NCBI RefSeq assembly: GCF_016097555.1
Contig: NC_054699.1
Coordinates: 1-64,000, forward strand
DNA from: Gigantopelta aegis
Taxonomy: Eukaryota > Mollusca > Gastropoda > Neomphalida > Peltospiridae
Length of the DNA stretch: 64,000 bases
Direction: 5' to 3'
Under the pieces are notes generated by a model, which was given only the letters and a program-made list of their open reading frames with translations, ran no database searches and was not told the origin of the DNA. The position numbers and the translations under genes were made by a program. Below, piece by piece: positions 30,263 through 41,610 of this stretch (positions are counted from its first letter, which is position 1; every line of letters begins with the position of its first letter).

Positions 30263-31690
30263 AGGGGTGGGATGTACCCCAGTGGTAAAGTGCTAGCTTG
30301 CTGCGCAGTCGTTCTGGAATCGATCCGTCGGTTTACCTAGGTCCTCTAGGTTGTCCTATTCGGCTATTTTTCATTCCAGCCTGTTACGGGGATCGTATAA
30401 TACCCGTAACTGAATAAAACACGATTATCCAAATATCTCTCCTAACTGTATATCTAGTAGATCTCTCTGTATTGGGCAGTCTAATACCCGAATGGCTCGG
30501 CTCTAGGTATAATCAGAGATAAGATCTAATATAAATATATATATATATATATATATAGCACGTTTAGTTCACTAGAAAACACAACAAAACACAATACACT
30601 TTGGAATCTGTATTAACTCTAACGCTGACAAAATGTCCTTGCCGCAGTAGTTAATTAACAACACCAATATAATAACAACCCAGAGCTAATCACTTAATTA
30701 GTTAATGACTAGGTGTCTAGTTTACACAATATTCTAATCACTTCACCGTGATACAACACACACACACACGTGTGATAATTGAGAAACGCTGCCAGGGGAA
30801 CTTAATTAATAAAGGAATTACAACTCTATTCCTAACTGGTTAATTTTTAATTAACCCTTAACTACTCATTCAGTAACCTTGTAATACAGAATTAATACTG
30901 GTACATATCACAAAGACGATAACCTACAGTTTACCTAGGTCCTCTAGGATGACTGGCTAAGCTTTATCTTACCAAATACTCGTATAAAATATTAGAACAG
31001 TGAAGCCTACAATTTACTTCGTCAGATTATCGGAGACACTGTCTAAAGAATATTGGTATAATACAGTATTTAAATATTTAAAGTCACATCAATCACATCA
31101 AGGTTATACAACAGAGCAGAAATATATATTTACCACGTCCGGACGGACACGTTCCCCTGGAGCCTTCCAGCTGTTTCTCCTCGATATATCTAAAATCCTA
31201 GCTATTTATTATAAAATCTCAGACTAGTCCGGAGACGGCGAATATCGCCTTGGGGCACAACGCGGTACCGAATCCCTACATGTGATATTTCCACCTCTCC
31301 CAGAGACGGTAAATATACCTAGATGGCCAGACTTGCTGTCGCCAGTTCGCTAGAAATACCCCGGTCGTAAACCGAACTCCCGGAGGTATTACGTAACTAC
31401 TGGCCACGTGGCCTCCACACCGTGGCCTCCACACCTGGTATTGGTGTGTATTAGGAGGCACGGTCATGCAGAGGTATTACGTAACCAAGTTGCACTAGCC
31501 CCCAACACAGGCGAAAAGATAAGAAGATAAGAGCAGGTTCCATCACACAGCCTGGTACATCATGTATCACGACTGGTACATCAAGTATCCTAGTATATGC
31601 TTTTCTGTCCATGGGAAGGTGCATATAAAATGTCCCTTGCTGCTAATTGAAAAATGTAGCAGGTTTCCTCTGATGTTTATAGGGGCGGAG
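30263..31690 (+). repeat. SINE split by a solo LTR
   Basis: The tRNA-like head (A box ATGTACCCCAGTGGTAAAG, B box GGAATCGATCC) and CGGCTATTTTTCATTCCAGCC run up to 30381. The SINE body resumes after 31552 with ACGACTGGTACATCAAG, GGTGCATATAAAATGTCCC and TTGCTGCTAATTGAAAAA. The interruption is exactly the solo LTR with its 5-bp target duplication. Confidence 0.85.
30382..31547 (-). mobile_element. Solo LTR, Gypsy-type family of the 43.7-kb element
   Basis: 1166 bases homologous to the LTRs at 43702-44944 and 48288-49529. On the plus strand it starts TGTTACGGGGAT and ends TTCCATCACA; flanking CAGCC at 30377-30381 and 31548-31552 is a 5-bp target duplication. It is clearly more diverged from the paired LTRs than they are from each other, and lacks their internal 107-bp duplication. 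A fossil left by LTR-LTR recombination. Confidence 0.92.
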
Positions 31691-32510
31691 CTAGAATTTA
31701 GCTCAATCTGTCGAGTGCTCGCTTGAGGTACTTGCTTCAAAGGATCGAAAAACCTTGGTGGATCCATTCAGCTGATTGGTTTTTTTTCTTGTTCCAACCA
31801 GTGCACCACAACTAAAGGTATGTGTTTACCTGTCTGTGGGAAAGTACATATAAGAGATCTCTTGCTGCATTAGGAAAAATGTTACGGGTTTCCTGTACAA
31901 GTCAGAATTAGCAAATGTATGACATCCTGTAGCCGATGATAAATTAATCAATGTTATCCAGTGGTGTCATTAAACAAAACAAACTTCTTCGGATGACTAT
32001 ATGTAAGAATTACCAAATGTATGACATCCTGTAGCCGATGATACATTAATCAATGTTATCCAGTGGTGTCATTATACAAAACAAACCTCTTCGGATGACT
32101 ATATGTAAGAATTACCAAATGTATGACATCCTGTAGCCGATGATACATTAATCAATGTTATCCAGTGGTGTCATTAAACAAAACAAACCTCTTCGGATGA
32201 CTATATATAAGAATTACCAAATGTTTGACATCCTGTAGCCGATGATACATTAATCAATGTTATCCAGTGGTGTCATTAAACAAAACAAACCTCTTCGGAT
32301 GACTATATATAAGAATTACCAAATGTTTGACATCCTGTAGCCGATGATACATTAATCAATGTTATCCAGTGGTGTCATTATACAAAACAAACCTCTTCGG
32401 ATGACTATATGTAAGAATTACCAAATGTTTGACATGTAATAGCCAATGATTAATTAATCAATGTAGCCTAGTGGTGTCGTTAAACACAACAAACTTCTTC
32501 TTTTTCTTTA
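31681..32510 (+). repeat. SINE whose tail became a 102-bp tandem array
   Basis: Head from 31681 with A box TTTAGCTCAATCTGTCGAG and B-box-like GGATCGAAAAACC, then body. From about 31921 the tail unit (GACATCCTGTAGCCGATGAT, TTATCCAGTGGTGTCATTA, CTTCGGATGACTATAT) repeats with a period of about 102 bases, five near-identical copies plus a diverged last one near 32432. Confidence 0.9.
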
Positions 32511-33180
32511 AATTGTACCTACACAACAAAAAATGGATTGTAAATTAGATTTATATTTGTCAATAAAATTGTTATGTTCGCTGGATAGCAGAATATTTAT
32601 TTTACACTAAATCTAGAAAAGAATGTTTGCATGTTAAAATATAACGAAATATGACCAAGGTTGATACAAGTCCCGGTTTTATGGACTTCTCATGGCAGAG
32701 TTAAAAATAATAAGTAATAATAACATCGCCAAAATGGCAATGCTATGAAAATCCCTTTATCGTTCAGTCAAATCGTTTTTAATGGTACAAGAGCGTGTTT
32801 GGTATTCCGAACGAATGTTATCACCACTCTATACCACCACTATATACCACCATCCCTTTAACTTTGTCTAGTTCATCCATCCTGGTTCCTTCTAGCTTAG
32901 TTAACATTTTAAAGTACTAACATCATCTCCTTTAAATTTAGACTGCATATATACTTTGAAACAATTCTTAGTTTGCTTAAATTAGTGAATAAATTTTAGG
33001 ACAGTAATTATTAAATTTCAGGGATAATTTTTTTCAGCACCATGTTCCGATGTATTGAACGCAATTCTGTGATGTTAAATGCTAGTAGATCTACCAAATC
33101 AATTTTCAAAACTGACAGCAAGTGTTGCTAACCAACGTTTTGAAAACAAAGGTCACCTGCATTCCATTGAAGCAAAGGAA
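32511..33180. other. Spacer, nothing recognised
   Basis: AT-rich, with no domain-bearing frame, RNA gene or repeat that I can name. Confidence 0.45.
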
Positions 33181-33480
33181 TGAAGGAAATATTTTATTTA
33201 ACGACGCGCTCAACACATTTTAATTACGGTTATATGATTAAGGATCACACAGATATAGAGAGAGGAAACCCGTTGTCACCACTTCATGAGCTATTCTTTT
33301 CGATTAGCAGCAAGGGATCTTTTATATGCACCATCCCAAAGACAGGATAACACATACCACAACTTTTGATATACCAGCCGTGGTGCACTGGCTGAAGCAA
33401 GAAGTAGCCAGCTGATGGGGATCAATCCCAAACCGACCGCGCATCAAGCGAACGCTTTACCAGTGGCGTACGTCTTTCCC
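33181..33480 (-). repeat. Near full-length SINE
   Basis: Contains TTATTTAACGACGCGCTCAA, AGCAGCAAGGGATCTTTTAT, TGGTGCACTGGCTG and the tRNA-like head at the high-coordinate end (GGGGATCAATCCCAAACCGA, GCGCATCAAGCGAACGCTTT). Minus orientation. Confidence 0.88.
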
Positions 33481-33782
33481 CGCATTCCATTGACGTTTTA
33501 AATGAATTTATAAGCCTTAATATGAATGCATGGTTTACTGGTAAGTGCAGCATCACAAAAACCAAAAGTCCAGCGCCCTATTTAGGGCCGTAGCGAGGAA
33601 AATATTTTGCAGTCATTTCAGGGAGATAATACTTAAACCGTCAAATTAAATAACCACTAACTGCCACCCTGGTATTCTGGCCTCGATTGTCATGGAAAAT
33701 AGCAAATAGATGTATCTAGTTGAGTATGGTTCGGATGTAGCTATTCAGATATGTCCTAGCTGTTAGTTCATATACTGTTTCT

Positions 33783-33990
33783 TGTATGTTTCTGTTCAGG
33801 AGACTGGAGGTCCTGACACGTTAATACCTTCTGTTACCAGCTTTGTACCTTGTAGGTTGATTGCTGTTCAGAAGACTGGAGATCCTGACACATTAATAGC
33901 TTCTGTCATCAGCTATGTTGTCCTTTGTAGGCTGATTGCTGTTCAGACTATTGGAGGCTCTCACAACTTGATACTGTAATACCTTCTGTC
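33783..33990 (+). repeat. Three diverged tandem units of about 72 bp
   Basis: Units share GTTCAG(G/A)A(G/C)(A/T)(C/A)TGGAG, CCTGACAC(G/A)TTAATA, CTTCTGT(T/C)A(C/T)CAGCT and GTAGG(T/C)TGATTGCT. They lie 450 bases upstream of the zinc-finger ORF. Confidence 0.75.
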
Positions 33991-34170
33991 ATCAGCTGTG
34001 GTAAGCTGAATGGACCACAAGTCCACCATGCCGCAATTGCCAGAGTGCACCAGTTTTAGTTTCTGTTCTATTTATTCATTTATTGTTTTCTATTTTAGTG
34101 GCTGATGTCTTCACCCCACATCTCCGGAGATGCGTCAAACGTGTATGGATTTCTAGTTTGAGAGAAGCTC

Positions 34171-34375
34171 ACCAGGAAACTATACATTCTGACCACCAGG
34201 AAACTATACATTCTGACCACCAGGGAACTCTACATTCTGGCCACCAGGAAACTACATTCTGGCCACCAGTAAATTCTACATTGTGAACACCTGTAAACTA
34301 TACATTGTGAACACCAGGAAACTATACATTTTGATTAACATTCTGATCACCAGGAAATTATACATTCTGATCTAT
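34171..34375 (+). repeat. 21-bp minisatellite upstream of the zinc-finger gene
   Basis: About eight units of ACCAGGAAACTATACATTCTG with drift toward GAACACC. It ends some 65 bases before the zinc-finger ATG, so it may lie in the 5' untranslated region or an upstream intron. Confidence 0.85.
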
Positions 34376-34438
34376 ACTGGTAAAAAAGTAAGACGGGAGT
34401 GCAAAATGTGAACTGAAAACCTCCATCTGAAAATCAGT

Positions 34439-35962
34439 ATGTCATTAGCTACTGTTACTGCTGTTACAACTACAAAATGTGAAGTCTGCTCAAAGTTTTG
34501 TAGAAGTAAATCTAATTTAGAAATGCACATGCGCGTCCATTCTGGAGAGAGACAGTTCAAATGCGGAATGTGTTTAAAGGATTTCTCTTCCAAAAGTAAC
34601 ATTAAAACACACATGAATATTCACACAAAACAATTTGGTGAGAAACTTCTCAAATGTCATATATGCCCCAAATGTTTTACAACAACTGCAGACTTGAAAC
34701 GCCATTTTGCTATTCATTTTGGTGAAAAACCTTTCAAATGTGATGTGTGCACAAAATGTTTTAAATGCAGTTCCTATTTGAAAACTCACAAAATGCTTCA
34801 TACTGGTGAAAAACCTTTCAAATGTGAAATGTGCACAAAATGTTTTAGAGAACGTTCCACTTTGAAAACTCACAAAATGCTTCATACTGGTGAGAAACCT
34901 TTTAAATGTGATATGTGCACAACATATTTTACACATATTCTAAGTTTGAAAACTCACAAAATGCTTCATACTGGTGAGAAACCTTTCAAATGTGATATGT
35001 GCACAAAATGTTTTACACGAAGTTCCAGTTTGAAATATCACAAAATGTTTCATACTGGTGAGAAACCTTTTAAATGTAATGTGTGCAAAAAATGTTTTGC
35101 ATGCAAAGGAACCTTAAAAAAACACATGTTTGTTCATACTGGTGAGAAACCTTTCAAATGTGATATGTGCACAAAATGTTTTACAAAAAGTTTCAGTTTG
35201 AAAACTCACAAAATTCTTCATAACGGTATAACGGTAAAGCCATTCAAATGTGATATGTGCCCAAAACGTTTTACAACAACTGCAGTCTTGAAACGCCATA
35301 TTGTGATTCATTCTGGTGAAAAACCTTTCAAATGTGATATGTGCACAAAATGTTATACACACAGTTCCAGTTTGAAAGATCACAAAATGCTTCATACTGG
35401 TGAGAAACCTTTTAAATGTATTGTGTGCAAAAAATGTTTTGCAGGCAAAAGAACCTTAAAAAAACACATGTTTATTCATACTGGTGAGAAACCTTTCAAA
35501 TGTGATATGTGCACAAAATGTTTTATACAAAATTCCAGTTTGAAAACTCACAAAATTCTTCATAACGGTAAAAAGCCATTCAAATGTGATATGTGCCCAA
35601 AACGTTTTACAACAACTGCAGTCTTGAAACGCCATATTGTGATTCATTCTGTTGAAAAACCTTTCAAATGTGATATGTGCACAAAATGTTTTAGAGAAAG
35701 TTCCAGTTTGAAAACTCACAAAATTATTCATACTGGTGAGAAACCTTTTAAATGTTGTATGTGCACAAAATGTTTTACACAAAGTTCCAGTTTGAAAGCT
35801 CACTTAATTCTTCATACTGGTGAGAAACCTTTCATTTGTGGAGTGTGTGCAAAATGTTTTACAAACAAACAAGCCTTAAAACGCCATATATTGATTCATA
35901 CTGGTGAGAAACCATTCAAATGTGAAATTCCTCAAAATGTTTTACATAGAATTCCACTTTGA
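34439..35962 (+). CDS. C2H2 zinc-finger protein, 17 fingers
   Basis: A single open frame of 507 codons. After an 18-residue lead it is almost entirely Krüppel-type fingers (C-x2-C-x12-H-x3-H) joined by TGEKPFK linkers; I count 17 intact fingers. This predicts a nuclear DNA-binding factor. No KRAB, BTB, SET or SCAN domain is present, and the lead is short, so an upstream exon may exist: the ATG follows AAAATCAGT, which could serve as a splice acceptor. Linkers deviate after finger 2 (TKQFGEKLLK), after finger 9 (NGITVKPFK) and after finger 13 (NGKKPFK). Fingers 7-10 (34981-35322) and 11-14 (35323-35658) form a direct four-finger duplication. The frame ends inside an eighteenth finger, where CEIPQNVLH replaces the expected pattern. 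Confidence 0.9.
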   Translation: MSLATVTAVTTTKCEVCSKFCRSKSNLEMHMRVHSGERQFKCGMCLKDFSSKSNIKTHMNIHTKQFGEKLLKCHICPKCFTTTADLKRHFAIHFGEKPFKCDVCTKCFKCSSYLKTHKMLHTGEKPFKCEMCTKCFRERSTLKTHKMLHTGEKPFKCDMCTTYFTHILSLKTHKMLHTGEKPFKCDMCTKCFTRSSSLKYHKMFHTGEKPFKCNVCKKCFACKGTLKKHMFVHTGEKPFKCDMCTKCFTKSFSLKTHKILHNGITVKPFKCDMCPKRFTTTAVLKRHIVIHSGEKPFKCDMCTKCYTHSSSLKDHKMLHTGEKPFKCIVCKKCFAGKRTLKKHMFIHTGEKPFKCDMCTKCFIQNSSLKTHKILHNGKKPFKCDMCPKRFTTTAVLKRHIVIHSVEKPFKCDMCTKCFRESSSLKTHKIIHTGEKPFKCCMCTKCFTQSSSLKAHLILHTGEKPFICGVCAKCFTNKQALKRHILIHTGEKPFKCEIPQNVLHRIPL

Positions 35963-36090
35963 GACTACATAACATGCTTCTTTGTGGTGAGAAACCATTC
36001 AAATGAGATTTGTGCACAATTTTTTTTTACACAGAGTGCCCAATTAAAAGACCATAAAATGTTTCATTATGGTTAGAAACCTTTCAAATA
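35930..36090 (+). pseudogene. Decayed 3' fingers of the zinc-finger gene
   Basis: Past the frame loss, finger sequence continues recognisably: GTGAGAAACCATTCAAATG, TTGTGCACAAT, then a T-run, CAGAGTGCCCAATTAAAAGA, CCATAAAATGTTTCA and GGTTAGAAACCTTTCAAAT. These correspond to the rest of finger 18, a finger 19 and the start of a finger 20. At least one single-base frameshift and several stops separate them from the open frame, so the protein has lost about two C-terminal fingers. Confidence 0.8.
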
Positions 36091-36695
36091 AAATATCTAC
36101 TAACAATGATCTGTCCCCATTGAATGGATGTTGTAGACCCGAGCCTTTGGTGAACATCAACCTCTGGCTTTAGCGAAGAACCAATTAAAGGTCATAATTT
36201 TATAGTTGACCAATCAGATTCTGTACAAGCAATCTGCACACTATGTAATTATTGAAAAAAAGATATTATCCCAGATATTTTGGCCAATATTGACAATATG
36301 CTAATAATTAAAAAAAGCCTCGTTTTGCGTTGAACTAGACGTCACATTAACTAGTAGTCCCGCAAACAGAGCCATAAAAAAGACTTAGTTTTTGAGTAGG
36401 TGGTCATGGAAAGGCAACATCTGTCCTCGTGGATAGACATGGTCATTGGGGTGTTGTAAGCATGAAATCATTTGATGATGGCGTCAAAAATGTGTGTGAA
36501 GAAATTGGCGACCATGTTTCAAAATGGTGTGTGTTTCAGAGTTTAACATTCATATCTCGGTGGCTGCTCCAGCTAGGAATGTGTGTGTGTGGTCAAATAA
36601 CATGAAACTAATATTTGTAATATGATTTGATGTAAATTTTACCCACAATTTAAAACAAATGCAACTAAACCTATCCCATCATACTTTTATTATGG
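36091..36695. other. Spacer after the zinc-finger gene
   Basis: No gene seen. An AATAAA-like signal (AAATAAAATATC, 36087-36098) near the last decayed finger could be the zinc-finger gene's poly(A) site. Confidence 0.4.
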
Positions 36696-36930
36696 TGAAA
36701 TAATTAAGCAGATACAATACTGTCGAGTTTGTAGAATGGGTAACAGTAACCTAAATGGTCATACATTTAAGTGTCATTTCTTAGATAATCCAAAATGTGC
36801 TTGTGGGCATCATCTGGAAGATCATAACATTTTATTATTTGGCGATCTACACTCAACTAATCAGGAAAATATAGACATTTTAAAATCCGTTCATGACTGT
36901 TTTGTTAGCACTAAACGTTTTGAAACTTAA
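36696..36930 (+). mobile_element. LINE reverse transcriptase C-terminal relic
   Basis: The frame CRMGNSNLNGH, DNPKCACG, LEDHNILLF fits the C-terminal region of non-LTR retrotransposon ORF2 proteins (CR1/L2/Jockey-like), in which a conserved Arg-Leu-Gly-x-Ser-x-Leu-N stretch is followed by a C-x-C...H motif. Only this end survives, about 75 codons, as expected of a 5'-truncated LINE. Clade uncertain. Confidence 0.6.
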
Positions 36931-37534
36931 TAGCACTCTTTCATTTCTCATTTCTTATTTCACGTAGTCTCAGTTCTACTGGCGTCCCGCTACATGAAGA
37001 CAAACAAAGCTGGCCATTGCGTTACTAGTTGACCTAGATAATGTAGATAAGCGAGCATTGCGAAACTATAGCGATGTGGTGGACCTTTTTTTATGTACCA
37101 AACAGAACTGAATCATCTATTTTATATGCTTAAATAATAAAAATATTCCAGGGACTACAGCTTTAAATGGTAAAAAAAAAGCCAAAACAACAATAGGAGT
37201 GCAAAGTAATATTTATTCAAAGACACATCAGTACATTTTAAAGCCATTTCATGTTGAATATTTTGGTTGTTTAGACACTTGATCAAAATCGTAACATCAT
37301 AATCTTACGGTGTTGACCATTACCATATTAACAAACTTTGACATGTTTCGTGTGTCGTGGGTTTCACAAGCGTGTTGGCCCAGCGCTTATCATTTTGTAA
37401 TCCGGTTCGATAACCCAGTGGTGTATTTATTTTGTATTGCATCAGTGGGCTATGTCCACGGATGAGTGGTTTGATGTATGTTTATTTGTATAACATGTAA
37501 TTGTGCGTGCTAAAGGAAGGGACAATTAAAGCAG

Positions 37535-37785
37535 TTGGCCTGGTATGCTTAGTTGATATATAATGCACAGTATTGCTTAATATCAACAAGTATAATCGTA
37601 TAGTTAATTAATAAAATGGTTAAATGTGACGGCTATTATATATAACAGGTGCAGCCATTTTGTACAATCCCAGTGGTTTCGTAATACCTATCATGGAATT
37701 AGTCTTCCAACTGAAGAAACAAAACATAACGGATTGTTGCAGATGAATCACAATGTTCTGCAATAATATCCACCCCAGTAACCCT
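37535..37785 (+). repeat. Dispersed repeat, partner at 62735-62995
   Basis: Shares TATTGCTTAATATCAACAAG, TATAATCGTATAGTTAATTA, AATGTGACGGCTATTATATA, GCAGCCATTTTGTAC, GAATTAGTCTTC and GAAGAAACAAAACATA with 62735-62995. The partner continues into the repeat also found at 13430-14000, so all three are pieces of one family. Confidence 0.85.
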
Positions 37786-37788
37786 TGT

Positions 37789-38954
37789 CATTAATTTACT
37801 GTGCACTGCTGAGAATAGAGTTTGAAAAAAAGTCTGTTCTGACCAATTGGAGATTTTGGCCCATATATTTTACTTAAAATATTTTAAAGCTTATTTATCG
37901 AAGGTTATGGACATGTCATATAACACTAATCTTATTTAGGATAATAGGTCTAGGCAAGATGAAATAAGCTATTAGTAATAATTTATTTTTAGTAATTTAT
38001 TTTTAGTTAAAAAATAATGTTAGCTGATATTAGGTTATTCTTTTAGATCTCCATTAACAATGTGTATTTGAATGCCATTGGCTCTGAGATGACTATATTT
38101 AAATAACCCGATTTCTGCTGTAGTTTTAACATACTTTTTAGTTCGGTGAATTATGGTTTAGGCAAATATGGAAGTTTTTACAATTGTTTTTGTGAGTTTG
38201 GCAAAAACATTAAAATCTACAGAAGTGAGTTCTGTGTAGCCATTTTGCATTCTCTTCTTTATTTGTACACAAATATAAGCTTGGTAATGATAGCTTTAGG
38301 TCAATTCATTCAATCTTGTCCATATATTCAGTGAGTTTTCTATAGTAAAGGGTATTTGAAGTACATACCAAGTACAAGAGCAATTTTGACACATTTGTTA
38401 ATCTACCTAGGAGTGTGTTAGTATTATCTTCCACTATTACCACACTTGTAAAGCTATATTTTCCAATATTACCATGTAAATGATCTGTTACATTACAGAT
38501 TGTAGTAATGCATACAATATAAATATTATATTCAGTTAAAAAAGAAAATAATTAAAGAAAAATGACTTTTGCACTCTTTTGATGGATTGAATGTGCTTTT
38601 TTTATGACAAATAAAAAATAAAGATGTAAAACCCTAATGATAACTCTAGATATGATACATGTCTGTAAGCACCAATCACTGGAGATTATTAATAAAATAT
38701 CAACATATATATTGGTAGCTGTCAGTGGATTTAATAATGCATATATAAAAACCAACTAGGCTGATGGGTTTGAAAATATTGCATTCAGTGACTTGACATC
38801 CAAGCATAGTCCATACCTTGGGTGTTTACCCCACCATGATGTGTACCACATTAATATACTACTATTTGTGGATGCAGTGGTGTTCATTTCAGATACCACA
38901 TGTAATATGTTTTTTTTCTAGTGAAGTTCTTATCATATGCCCATTAAAGTCTTT
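37789..38954 (+). repeat. 1.16-kb direct duplication, copy 1
   Basis: Nearly identical (about 97-98% by eye) to 39426-40578, same orientation, 1637 bases apart. Copy 1 has a short extra TTTATTTTTAGTAA piece near 37985. Contains 62- and 67-codon frames also open in copy 2, but they match no family and the DNA is AT-rich; I treat them as non-coding. Confidence 0.95.
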
Positions 38955-39425
38955 CAAAACACAGGGTCACTGCAAGAAATGAGTTTTAAGGTAATTATTT
39001 ATTGGAAATGAGAGACTGACTATGCATGCACACACTACATATACAACTAAGCATACACAACCAACCCATAGTATGTATCTTCAAGAGTAGTATTTTTATT
39101 TATTATTTGTTTTAAATATGATACATTGCATTTGTATACAACTTTGCATAACACTGATGCTTCCTGAGGTGTACATTAAATCAGGTTGCACTGTAGGAAC
39201 AACACTTTCAATTATGTTGTCACCTCATATCAGAACACAGAAGATCCTGATAGTCATGAAAACACCCAATTGGACACTTTTTGAAAAATATATTGTTTTG
39301 ATATAGCATATATTCACTATATTATCATTATTTTATATTGTGTGCCATTTACTGTTATTTGACAGTCATAATTGCTTAATTAGGTTACACTCAGGCATAG
39401 GAGTTCATATTAACCATGACCTTGG
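38955..39425. other. Spacer between the duplicated blocks
   Basis: About 470 unique bases. A 62-codon plus-strand frame at 39118-39306 shows no domain. Nothing else recognised. Confidence 0.45.
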
Positions 39426-40578
39426 CATTAATTTACTGTGCACTGCTGAGAATAGAGTTTGAAAAAAAGTCTGTTCTGACCAGTTGGAGATTTTGGCCCA
39501 TATATTTTACTTAAAATATTTTAAAGCTTATTTATCGAAGGTTATGGACATGTCATATAACACTAATCTTATTTAGGATAATAGGTCTAGGCAAGATGTA
39601 ATAAGCTATTAGTAATAATTTATTTTTAGTTAAAAAATAATGTTAGCTGATATTTGGTTAATCTTTTAGATCTCCATTAACAATGTGTATTTGAATGCCA
39701 TTGGCTCTGAGATGACTATATTTAAATAACCCGATTTCTGCTGTAGTTTTAACATACTTTTTAGTTCGGTGAATTATGGTTTAGGCAAATATGGAAGTTT
39801 TTACAATTGTTTTTGTGAGTTTGGCAAAAACATTAAAATCTACAGAAGTGAGTTCTGTGTAGCCATTTTGCATTCTCTTCTTTATTTGTACACAAATATA
39901 AGCTTGGTAATGATAGCTTTAGGTCAATTCATTCAATTTTGTCCATATATTCAGTGAGTTTTCTATAGTAAAGGGTATTTGAAGTACATACCAAGTACAA
40001 GAGCAATTTTGACACATTTGTTAATCTACCTAGGAGTGTGTTAGTATTATCTTCCACTATTACCACACTTGTAAAGCTATATTTTCCAATATTACTATGT
40101 AAATGATTTGTTACATTGCAGATTGTAGTAATGCATACAATATAAATATTATATTCAGTTAAAACAGAAAATAATTAAAGAAAAATGACGTTCGCACTCT
40201 TTTGATGGATTGAATGTGGGTTTTTTTATGACAAATAAAAAATAAAGATGTAAAACCCTAATGATAACTCTAGATATGATACATGTCTGTAAGCACCAAT
40301 CACTGGAGATTATTAATAAAATATCAACAGATATATTGGTAGCTGTCAGTGGATTTAATAATGCATATATAAAAACCAACTAGGCTGATGGGTTTGAAAA
40401 TATTGCATTCAGTGACTTGACATGCAAGCATAGGCCATACCTTGGGTGTTTACCCCACCATGATGTGTACCACATTAATTTACTACTATTTGTGGATGCA
40501 GTGGTGTTCATTACAGATACCACATGTAATATGCTTTTTTTCTAGTGAAGTTCTTATCATATGCCCATTAAAGTCTTT
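39426..40578 (+). repeat. 1.16-kb direct duplication, copy 2
   Basis: Counterpart of 37789-38954. Its right edge (AAAGTCTTT) abuts a SINE; the other copy continues into unrelated DNA at the same base, so this edge is a precise breakpoint. Confidence 0.95.
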
Positions 40579-40935
40579 ATTTACGGTTATACGGACATAT
40601 GGTTAAGGACCACACAGATATTGATTGAGGAAAGAAAGAAATGTTTTATTTAACGACGCACTCAACACATTTTATTTACGGTTATACGGACATATGGTTA
40701 AGGACCACACAGATTTTGAGAGAAAACCCGCTGTCGCCACTACATGGGCTACTCTTCCGATTAGCAGCAAGGGATCTTTTAGTTGCGCTTCCCACAGGAA
40801 GGATAGCACATACCACGGTCATTGTCCAGTTGTGGAGCACTGGCTGGATATAGCCCAATGGGCCCACCGACGGGGATCGATCCCAGACCTACCGCACATC
40901 AAGGGAACACTGAGCTACGTTCCGTCCACACAGGG
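40579..40935 (-). repeat. SINE with a partial tandem copy of its own tail side
   Basis: A full-length SINE spans 40633-40935 (TTATTTAACGACGCACTCAA, AGCAGCAAGGGATCTTTTAG, AGCCCAATGGGCCCACCGAC, head GGGGATCGATCCCAGACCTA). Just before it, 40579-40625 repeats TTTACGGTTATACGGACATA and TGGTTAAGGACCACACAGAT, a fragment of the same SINE. Confidence 0.88.
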
Positions 40936-41469
40936 TTATTAGAGGATGCTTGTATTGGGTTCTGCTTGAACATAATAAATAAATAAACATAAATAAATAA
41001 ATAAAATAAAAACAAATAAATAAATAAATAAACTAATTTTAAAAATAATAATAGAAAAAAAATTCTACCATATGAGATACGAACGACGTACCTTTCACGC
41101 TCAAGTCAACTACGCTAACGACTGATCTACCGAGACATCAGCAAAACCTGTCATTTAAACCATATATATGTGTGGGTGGGTGTGTGCTCGCGGGATGAAG
41201 CGACGAAATAGGTCAGTTCATAATAATCTTGTAAATCCGCTATCAGATAGTGTAGAACCAGAATTCCTTTTTACACCTATTTCAATCATTTCGTCTTTCT
41301 GCCAGACTTTGAGAACTTAACTTCTAGAAGTTCCGTAGAGTATTTTATTTAGAGACTGACAACACAAGATACCATCACTTGCAGGATATAAACAGTGATA
41401 ACCATTCATCATTCAGCGCGCTAAAATTAAATACACTACCTCGCGTCGGGCAGTCCTTAGAAGTGGTAG
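40936..41469. other. Spacer with (AATA)n and a tRNA-like SINE scrap
   Basis: AAATA-rich run at 40970-41060. Around 41085-41145 the words CTACGCTAACGACTGATCTA and CCGAGACATCAG look like a minus-strand tRNA-type head, strongly diverged. No gene. Confidence 0.35.
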
Positions 41470-41610
41470 GTTAACGGCACCACTAGAGCATCTCGATTTA
41501 TTAACCATCGGCTATTGGATGTGAAACATACTTCTGACAGTTTTAGAGAGGAAACCCGCTGCACTTTCCCATTAGTAGCAATTTGGGATCCTACACCATC
41601 CCTGTCAAGG
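41470..41610 (-). repeat. SINE fragment of a variant subfamily
   Basis: AACCATCGGCTATTGGATGT is the inverse of the tail word seen at 31921 and 59451, and is followed by TTAGAGAGGAAACCCGCTGC and TAGTAGCAATTTGGGATC. The body beyond is missing. Confidence 0.7.

Noticed and set aside
34372-35803. Minus-strand frames opposite the zinc-finger gene
   Set aside because: Shadows of the repetitive zinc-finger codons, with recurrent FCAHITFERF-type translation.
38146-39957. 62-codon frame conserved in both copies of the 1.16-kb duplication
   Set aside because: The copies are so recent that any frame would be conserved; there is no domain, and the DNA is AT-rich.
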